A DNA stretch of 64,000 nucleotides, taken from the NCBI GenBank assembly GCA_035502775.1, contig DATJUB010000049.1, positions 1 to 64,000 on the forward strand, read 5' to 3'. The position numbers were made by a program, and so were the translations under genes. The DNA comes from 67-14 sp035502775. GTDB lineage: Bacteria; Actinomycetota; Thermoleophilia; Solirubrobacterales; 70-9. Below are positions 59,266-64,000 of this stretch, one piece after another; within the stretch, counting starts at the first letter, position 1, and every line of letters starts with the position of its first letter. The notes under the pieces are model-generated. The model was given only the letters and a program-made list of their open reading frames with translations, had not been told where the DNA came from and did no database searches.

Positions 59266-59810
59266 AGGTCCCTCACGACCTTCGCGGGAACACCGGCCAC
59301 GAGCGTCGCTGGCGGCACGTCCCTCGTGACCACGGCACCGGCGGCCACGACCGCGTCGGCACCAATGGTCACACCCTGGAGAATCGTCGCGCCGGTGCCG
59401 ATCCAGACGTTTCGCCCGACCACGATCGGCGCCCCGGTGACCGCCTTGCGGCGCCGGGCGGGATCGGTCGGATGTCCGCTGGAGATGAGATTGACCTTGG
59501 GGCCGATCATCACCTCGTCCCCGATCTCGATACCGCCGATGTCGGAAAGCGTGCAGCCCTGGTTGATGAACACATCCCGGCCCACCGCGATGTTCAGCCC
59601 CAGGTCCGAGTAGACGGGCGGAATCAGCCTGAAGCTCTCGTGAACCGGCCGCCCGGTCAGCTCTGACCAGGCGGCACGGATCGCGTCTTCGTCATCGAGG
59701 GTCAGCCGGTTAAGACGGTTGGTCAGCCGCACTGCTCTCTTGACCTTGTTGAAATCAACGCCAATCTCAAGCCGGCCACGCCCGGAATTCTCGTCCGGAA
59801 TGTCGGTCAA
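59262..59810 (-). CDS. Hexapeptide-repeat acetyltransferase (maltose/galactoside type)
   Basis: A 182-residue left-handed beta-helix protein with a helical N-terminal cap (about 20-55) and repeats through VGRDVFINQGCTLSDIGGIE, IGDEVMIGPKVNLISSGHP (catalytic His) and VGRNVWIGTGATILQGVTIG. It transfers acetyl from CoA to a sugar or related hydroxyl; the acceptor is unknown. Its stop overlaps that of the preceding gene. Confidence 0.92.
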   Translation of the reverse strand: MTDIPDENSGRGRLEIGVDFNKVKRAVRLTNRLNRLTLDDEDAIRAAWSELTGRPVHESFRLIPPVYSDLGLNIAVGRDVFINQGCTLSDIGGIEIGDEVMIGPKVNLISSGHPTDPARRRKAVTGAPIVVGRNVWIGTGATILQGVTIGADAVVAAGAVVTRDVPPATLVAGVPAKVVRDL

Positions 59811-59850
59811 CTGAAAACTCAGTATCGGTATTTCATTCCGGCGACATCAC

Positions 59851-60657
59851 TCAATTATTGACGTACACTTGCCTGTTGTCGCACGTTGTGTTGGCCGTTC
59901 CAGTCACGTGGTAGTCGCTGACACAGAGACTTATGTAGTTGGTCTCTCCCTGCCGAAACTGTGCCGAAGTCGTGTTCAGATTGAACGTATTGCTTGAGAG
60001 CTGCGGGCACGGAGACATCACGCTTGAGTTGGTTGTGCACGCTTCCGTGAAACCGCCGTAAGGCTGAAGATTCACAAGCACGAAGAGTCTTCTGACGCCG
60101 CTCTGACCGTCAGCTCCCTCCACCTTCACGGTTCTGGTTCCCGAAACGGTTCCCGGATTGAACATCGTTCCGGAGCCTCCCGCGTATTCCGGAGCGGTGT
60201 AGTCCTCAATCGTCGCGCTCACGTCACGAAACGACACCCATGAATTCAGGCTGTTGCACCCCCAGATGGCGCAACTGATCTTGGCCGACAATCCCAGGCC
60301 GGAAACGAACCCGGACCCGCTCGGCGAGATAGTGATCGCTTCCTCGGCAAACGAATCTAGCCAGTACTCCGTCCTTGTGAATCTCATTCCCGGGAAAAGC
60401 TTGTACTCCATGGTGGCCCACTCTGAAGCATTCCAGTATTGGTGAGTCCGGAGTTTGATCGTCGAGTTGGAAGAACAAGTGTTGACGACGGTGAAATTGA
60501 CTCCTGACCAGCTTGCCTCGGTGGTGAGGCCCCCAGTGCTGCTGCTGCCGCTACGGCAGGGAGTGAACTCATAGAAACCCGCCTGTGCTTGAGGCGCCAC
60601 TCCGACCGCACCACAGACCATCGCTGCAACCACAACCATGCACCGAACCAACCTCAT
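59851..60657 (-). CDS. Secreted cysteine-containing beta-sandwich-like protein
   Basis: A 268-residue exported protein from ATG 60657, with AGGAGG just ahead. A signal peptide (LVRCMVVVAAMVCGAVGVAP) is followed by a mature part with several cysteines (TPCRS, NTCSSN, SCAIWGCN, EACTT, SLCVSD, NTTCDN) and a C-terminal region like those of surface-exposed actinobacterial proteins. No family recognised. It is less GC-rich than its flanks. A second copy of its C-terminal end lies upstream. Confidence 0.75.
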   Translation of the reverse strand: MRLVRCMVVVAAMVCGAVGVAPQAQAGFYEFTPCRSGSSSTGGLTTEASWSGVNFTVVNTCSSNSTIKLRTHQYWNASEWATMEYKLFPGMRFTRTEYWLDSFAEEAITISPSGSGFVSGLGLSAKISCAIWGCNSLNSWVSFRDVSATIEDYTAPEYAGGSGTMFNPGTVSGTRTVKVEGADGQSGVRRLFVLVNLQPYGGFTEACTTNSSVMSPCPQLSSNTFNLNTTSAQFRQGETNYISLCVSDYHVTGTANTTCDNRQVYVNN

Positions 60658-60719
60658 GCTTCCTCCTGTCACAGTGCTGCTTCCAGTTCGCAAGAGTATA
60701 GCGACCAGGAATTCCCCTA

Positions 60720-60785
60720 CTAGTTGTTCAGGTAGATTTGCTTGTTCTGACAAGTGGTACGAGATAGCGAAGTGACTTCATGTTT
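60720..60785 (-). pseudogene. C-terminal remnant of a paralogue of the gene at 59851
   Basis: On the minus strand KHEVTSLSRTTCQNKQIYLN and a final N precede a stop at 60720. This aligns with the last 21 residues of the intact gene (YHVTGTANTTCDNRQVYVNN). No earlier part of a copy is recognisable upstream. Confidence 0.65.
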
Positions 60786-60820
60786 CTTCCTGAATGGGGT
60801 GCCTAGACTGGTTGAACTGA

Positions 60821-62653
60821 TCAGCGCTGGTATCTGAGAATGACGGTTTTCGAAGCTTTGGCCTTGCCGCTCTTCGCCGTGATCCGGAGCTTCGTCTTCG
60901 CGCCCTTGGCGTTGGCCTTGACCCTGGTCTTCACGGCCACGACCTTGCTCTTGCCAGCGGCCAGCACCTTCAGGGTCTTGCAGGCTCCTCCGCGCTTCAG
61001 TGCGGCTCCCTTGACACAGACCTTGACCGGCCTGGTGCCCATGGTTCCCGTGTTGGAGACCTTGACCCGGACCTTGTAGGACTTGCCCTTGCGTGCCTTG
61101 GCCTTCTTGCCGGCGAGCTTCACCTTGAGCTTCTTGGTCAGCTGGTGCGGCTTGCCTGGGTTCATCGGACTGGCCGTGGCGGTGCCGCCGAGAGGCTTCT
61201 CGACCCGGTTCTTGTAGTTCTCACCCTCGGTGGCGCCGTCGCTCGGCGGACCGAAGTAGCGGGTGCGCTTGACCGTGAGGTTGTTGAACGGAGCGTTTCT
61301 CGGATCCGTGTTCGGTGTGAGCGGTCCGAGGATGCCGAAGCCGCTCGCGCCGATCGACTGCCCGTCGCCTCCGCACTGGGTCTCGGCGCCGCCACCGGGG
61401 CTCGACTGGTCCAGGTAGTAGTTGCCGAAGTTGGCCGCCGGGATGTCGGTGTCGGCACCGACCACGGTGCTCACCGAACCCTGAGGTCCGGAAAGCTGCT
61501 GCCAGCCGTACCCGCCGTTGGCGATATCGGCCGACGTGGTCGCGACCAGCAGGTCGGGGTTGCCGTCCACCGGAACGCCGTCGGTGTTCTTCATGTCGCG
61601 ATAGGTCATGCCGATCGCACTCGGAGCGTAATCGGTCCAGGCGTACAGATCTGCCATCGGGTGCACCCTGAGGAAGACCGTGTTCTTTTCCTGGTTCGAG
61701 TAGTAGATGTGCTCACGCTGCACGAACGGCCCGCTGTTGGCGCCCATGTAGGAGCGCAGGGCCCGGACCGGACCGTCCTTCACCACGATGTAGGTGCCCT
61801 CGTCGTCGGTCGCACCGTCGTTGCCGGCCCAGGTGTCCTCGGTCCAGCGGCCGGAGAAGGTGTATTCCGAGCGGACGCAGACGGTCTTGGTGGCCTGGGC
61901 CACCTCACGATCGAGGATGTCGACCCCGGTGGAGTCACCCGCCTTCACCTTCAGCTCGTCTTCCATCCAGCGGTCGAACGAGTGGAGTTCGTAGCTGTCC
62001 GTCTTGACCGTCGAATCCTCGGGATTGCTCGAGTTGACGTATCCGTAGTCGTTCAGCAGGGTCTGCCCCGGAGCGAGTCCGGTGAGCTTGAAGTCGTACC
62101 TCACATAGTCCTGGCCGGCCGACTGGTCCATGCCGCCCGTCGCCTTGAACAGGTAAATCGCGCCGCTTCCGGAGGAGACCTGGTCGTCTACCGCGACCTT
62201 CACGCCGCTCTTGCCGTCGACGCCCTTCGGTGAAGCCGCCCATGACGGTGCGACCTCGCCGGCGTCCCCGCCCATGAAGACGAACTCGTCGTCGTTGTCG
62301 AAGCCGGCATCGGCGTCGGCGCCGGAGCGGGTCTTCGCGTCCGCGTAGACCTCGAGATCGAAGCTCGCGGGCGATGCGATGTAGGGATTGCCGCCGGCCG
62401 CCTCGGGATAAAGCTGGCGGACGCTGATCGTGTGCCGCTCATCGACCTGAACCGGGATCTGTGTCCAATCGTTGCTCGACCACTTGAATCCGACGATCTG
62501 GCCGGGCTGTGCGCCGACCAGTCCCGGCAGATCGCTGCCCTTCAGCACGACCGGATCGCCCGCGCGCTGCTCAAGCGCGGCGTTGGCCTGTCCGGCACCG
62601 AGCATGCCGACAGCGAAAACTACGAGTCCCGTCAATCCCGCGGAAAACTTCAC
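60821..62653 (-). CDS. Large secreted protein with C-terminal basic Ig-like domain
   Basis: A 610-residue exported protein from GTG 62653, with GGAGGAG ahead. A signal peptide (FSAGLTGLVVFAVGMLGAG) is followed by a 450-residue region with many acidic and aromatic residues (FDNDDEFVFMGGDAGEV; DRWMEDELKVKAGD; FSGRWTEDTWAGNDG) and a final 110-residue Lys/Ala-rich CARDB-like domain (KKLKVKLAGKKAKARKGKS; VKVSNTGTMGTRP). The latter is typical of Solirubrobacterales surface proteins. No catalytic motif seen. Confidence 0.75.
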   Translation of the reverse strand: MKFSAGLTGLVVFAVGMLGAGQANAALEQRAGDPVVLKGSDLPGLVGAQPGQIVGFKWSSNDWTQIPVQVDERHTISVRQLYPEAAGGNPYIASPASFDLEVYADAKTRSGADADAGFDNDDEFVFMGGDAGEVAPSWAASPKGVDGKSGVKVAVDDQVSSGSGAIYLFKATGGMDQSAGQDYVRYDFKLTGLAPGQTLLNDYGYVNSSNPEDSTVKTDSYELHSFDRWMEDELKVKAGDSTGVDILDREVAQATKTVCVRSEYTFSGRWTEDTWAGNDGATDDEGTYIVVKDGPVRALRSYMGANSGPFVQREHIYYSNQEKNTVFLRVHPMADLYAWTDYAPSAIGMTYRDMKNTDGVPVDGNPDLLVATTSADIANGGYGWQQLSGPQGSVSTVVGADTDIPAANFGNYYLDQSSPGGGAETQCGGDGQSIGASGFGILGPLTPNTDPRNAPFNNLTVKRTRYFGPPSDGATEGENYKNRVEKPLGGTATASPMNPGKPHQLTKKLKVKLAGKKAKARKGKSYKVRVKVSNTGTMGTRPVKVCVKGAALKRGGACKTLKVLAAGKSKVVAVKTRVKANAKGAKTKLRITAKSGKAKASKTVILRYQR

Positions 62654-62737
62654 TCTCTCTCCTCCACCGTGTAAGCGAATGTGACCCCTGTCGCGCAAAG
62701 ATACCGGGTCGGACGGTCGGCGATCGGGCCCCGGCGG

Positions 62738-63610
62738 CTAGGCCGACTCCCCTGGATCGGGCGGGAGATGCGCTCGCAGCCACTCGATCACATCCCCGGT
62801 GACCCGCTCGCGGTCTTCCGGTGGTTCGTTGATCAATTCGTGGACGAACCCCTCGTAGACGATGATCCGCTTGTCCGGCGAACCGGCCCGCTCGGCGATC
62901 TCGCGGCTGCCCGCGGCGGGCACGATCGGATCGGCCGAGCCCGCGATCACCAGCAAGGGGATCCGGAGACCCGCCACCTCGTCCGGCAGCACCGACATCG
63001 CGTCCAGAAGCTCGGTGACGGTTCTGGCCGGCTGCGCTCCCAGATGCACCAAGGGATCGCCCCGGTAGATGCGTTCCTCCTCCGGATCACGGGATATGCC
63101 CTCGAGGGGCAGCCGGTTGACCGGGAGCCTCGGAGCGATCCGTCCGATCAGTTTCACGATCTTTCGCTGGATCCCGGGAACGTCGAGGCCCTCCAGCGAG
63201 ACCGCCGCCGAGGAAAGGACGAGTCCGGCGAGCTTGTCCTGGTGCCGGATCGCGTACCGGAGGCCGATCGTGCCGCCCATGCTGTGGGCGAACATGAAGA
63301 TCGGCAGATCGGGCCGCTCCTCCCGGGCGAGATCGATCACGTGGTCCACGTCGGCGACCGCGTCGTCGAGTCGCGGCACGACACCGCGATGCCCTTCGCT
63401 CCGGCCGTGGCCCCGGTGATCGTTCGCCCAGACCGAGAACCCCTCGTCCGCCAGCCGCCGGGCGAATCGGGTGTAGCGGTCACCGTGCTCTCCGTATCCA
63501 TGCACGATCACCACCTGCGCCATGGCCGTGCCGGAGATCCAGGCGCGCAGGTGTATCCGGCCTCCGCCGACCCCGGTGAAGCTCTCCTCGATTCGACCGC
63601 TTTCAGGCAC
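62738..63610 (-). CDS. Monoacylglycerol-lipase-like alpha/beta hydrolase
   Basis: A 290-residue serine hydrolase with VIVHGYGEHGDRY (oxyanion loop), NDHRGHGRSEGHRG, nucleophile elbow AHSMGGTIGL, acid in GSADPIVP and His in EGFVHELINE. The pattern is that of monoacylglycerol lipases and lysophospholipases. It stands alone. Confidence 0.9.
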   Translation of the reverse strand: MPESGRIEESFTGVGGGRIHLRAWISGTAMAQVVIVHGYGEHGDRYTRFARRLADEGFSVWANDHRGHGRSEGHRGVVPRLDDAVADVDHVIDLAREERPDLPIFMFAHSMGGTIGLRYAIRHQDKLAGLVLSSAAVSLEGLDVPGIQRKIVKLIGRIAPRLPVNRLPLEGISRDPEEERIYRGDPLVHLGAQPARTVTELLDAMSVLPDEVAGLRIPLLVIAGSADPIVPAAGSREIAERAGSPDKRIIVYEGFVHELINEPPEDRERVTGDVIEWLRAHLPPDPGESA

Positions 63611-63706
63611 CGTTCCTCCTCGGGCAGCTTGGTGAGGCGATGTTAGTCAGAGATCCGGCCGCCGCGTTCGCCCCGCTCGACGCCACCGGACATCACAGCG
63701 GCCGCT

Positions 63707-64000
63707 TCACGCCCCCGGCCCGGGTGCGTGAAGCGGGATGACCTCCTTCGGGCAGGGACTCTTGGTGCCGGCGTCGAGTTCTGCCTGCAGTGCCGGGTAG
63801 TCACCGGCGATCTGCTCGCGCGGCAACCCGTCGAGGGCGAGGATCGAGTCACCGATCGCCAGGGTCTGAGACCGCATCTGAGCGAAGTCGATCGCCTTGG
63901 ATCCGAAGGCCGGGTCGTAGAGCGACCACGGCCCGGAGATCATCGCCAGGGTCGGGACCAGGCTCGGGTGGAAGAAGTTTCCGAGCCCGCCCATCGAGCA
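63707..64000 (-). CDS. 3' end of an unidentified gene (cut by the window)
   Basis: The last 97 codons of a minus-strand gene that enters from beyond the right edge. The product ends LPREQIAGDYPALQAELDAG, then CPKEVIPLHAPGPGA. The first codons in view read CSMGGLGNFFHPSLVP, which might be a serine-hydrolase elbow, or ATG 63994 might be a start. Too little is visible to name it. Confidence 0.5.
   Translation of the reverse strand, partial: CSMGGLGNFFHPSLVPTLAMISGPWSLYDPAFGSKAIDFAQMRSQTLAIGDSILALDGLPREQIAGDYPALQAELDAGTKSPCPKEVIPLHAPGPGA

Noticed and set aside
1..64000. tRNA, rRNA, CRISPR arrays and intact transposase genes
   Set aside because: No cloverleaf or rRNA-like sequence, no regular spacer-repeat array and no transposase or integrase motif was seen on reading; a covariance-model scan would be needed to be certain.

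Overview
The window reads as a stretch of chromosome from a high-GC actinobacterium, most likely a member of the Thermoleophilia (Solirubrobacterales-like). This is an inference from the very GC-rich codon use, an actinobacterial DUF3159 protein, an ECF42-type sigma factor with its YciI partner, several genes that look leaderless (a TANNNT -10 box 6-7 bases before the start codon), and secreted proteins ending in Lys/Arg-rich beta-sandwich tails. No rRNA, tRNA, CRISPR array or intact insertion sequence was found.

Layout. 0-11 kb is mostly housekeeping: a CcdA-type thiol transporter, a short-chain dehydrogenase, the glutamate synthase pair gltB-gltD, NhaA, a YdcF/SanA-like protein and a CDF metal exporter. 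11-21 kb holds a lipoprotein, a DnaQ-like exonuclease, DUF3159, a SNF2 helicase, and then a minus-strand run of DHA2 efflux pump, Mug-like glycosylase, ECF sigma, Ogt and AlkB. The sigma gene and ogt share an upstream element, which suggests a self-regulated DNA-alkylation repair operon. 21-37 kb is regulatory and envelope related: an ECF42/YciI pair with a matching promoter, a secreted lipase, a NarL-type two-component system with a metallo-beta-lactamase-fold gene, a cupredoxin lipoprotein and its partner, an OmpR-type two-component system facing a PepSY-like secreted protein across paired hexamer repeats, a COG4705 membrane protein, a lipid kinase, MsrA, a TolB-like propeller and a PAS-GGDEF cyclase.

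37-47 kb differs from the rest. It is visibly less GC-rich, has many unrecognised or broken genes, and looks like accessory or decaying DNA. It contains a remnant of a KAP-type P-loop NTPase, a DUF2510 membrane protein without a start codon, a secreted propeller protein, a serine protease split by one missing base, a VapC/RHH toxin-antitoxin pair, a 28-bp dif-like XerCD site beside it, two sets of about 23-bp tandem repeats, a run of unknown proteins and possible small secreted peptides.

47-64 kb returns to typical chromosome: MYG1, two HxlR regulators each with oxidoreductase genes, a VOC protein, a RibD-like reductase, a TetR-hydrolase operon, a cupin, a Lys-rich protein, an enoyl-CoA hydratase, a VanW-domain protein, a frameshifted DUF2200 gene, three large secreted proteins with a duplicated gene tail, a hexapeptide acetyltransferase, a monoacylglycerol-lipase-like hydrolase and the 3' end of an unknown gene.

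Three reading frames (protease, DUF2200, KAP remnant) are each restored by adding one base. They could be true pseudogenes or assembly errors.
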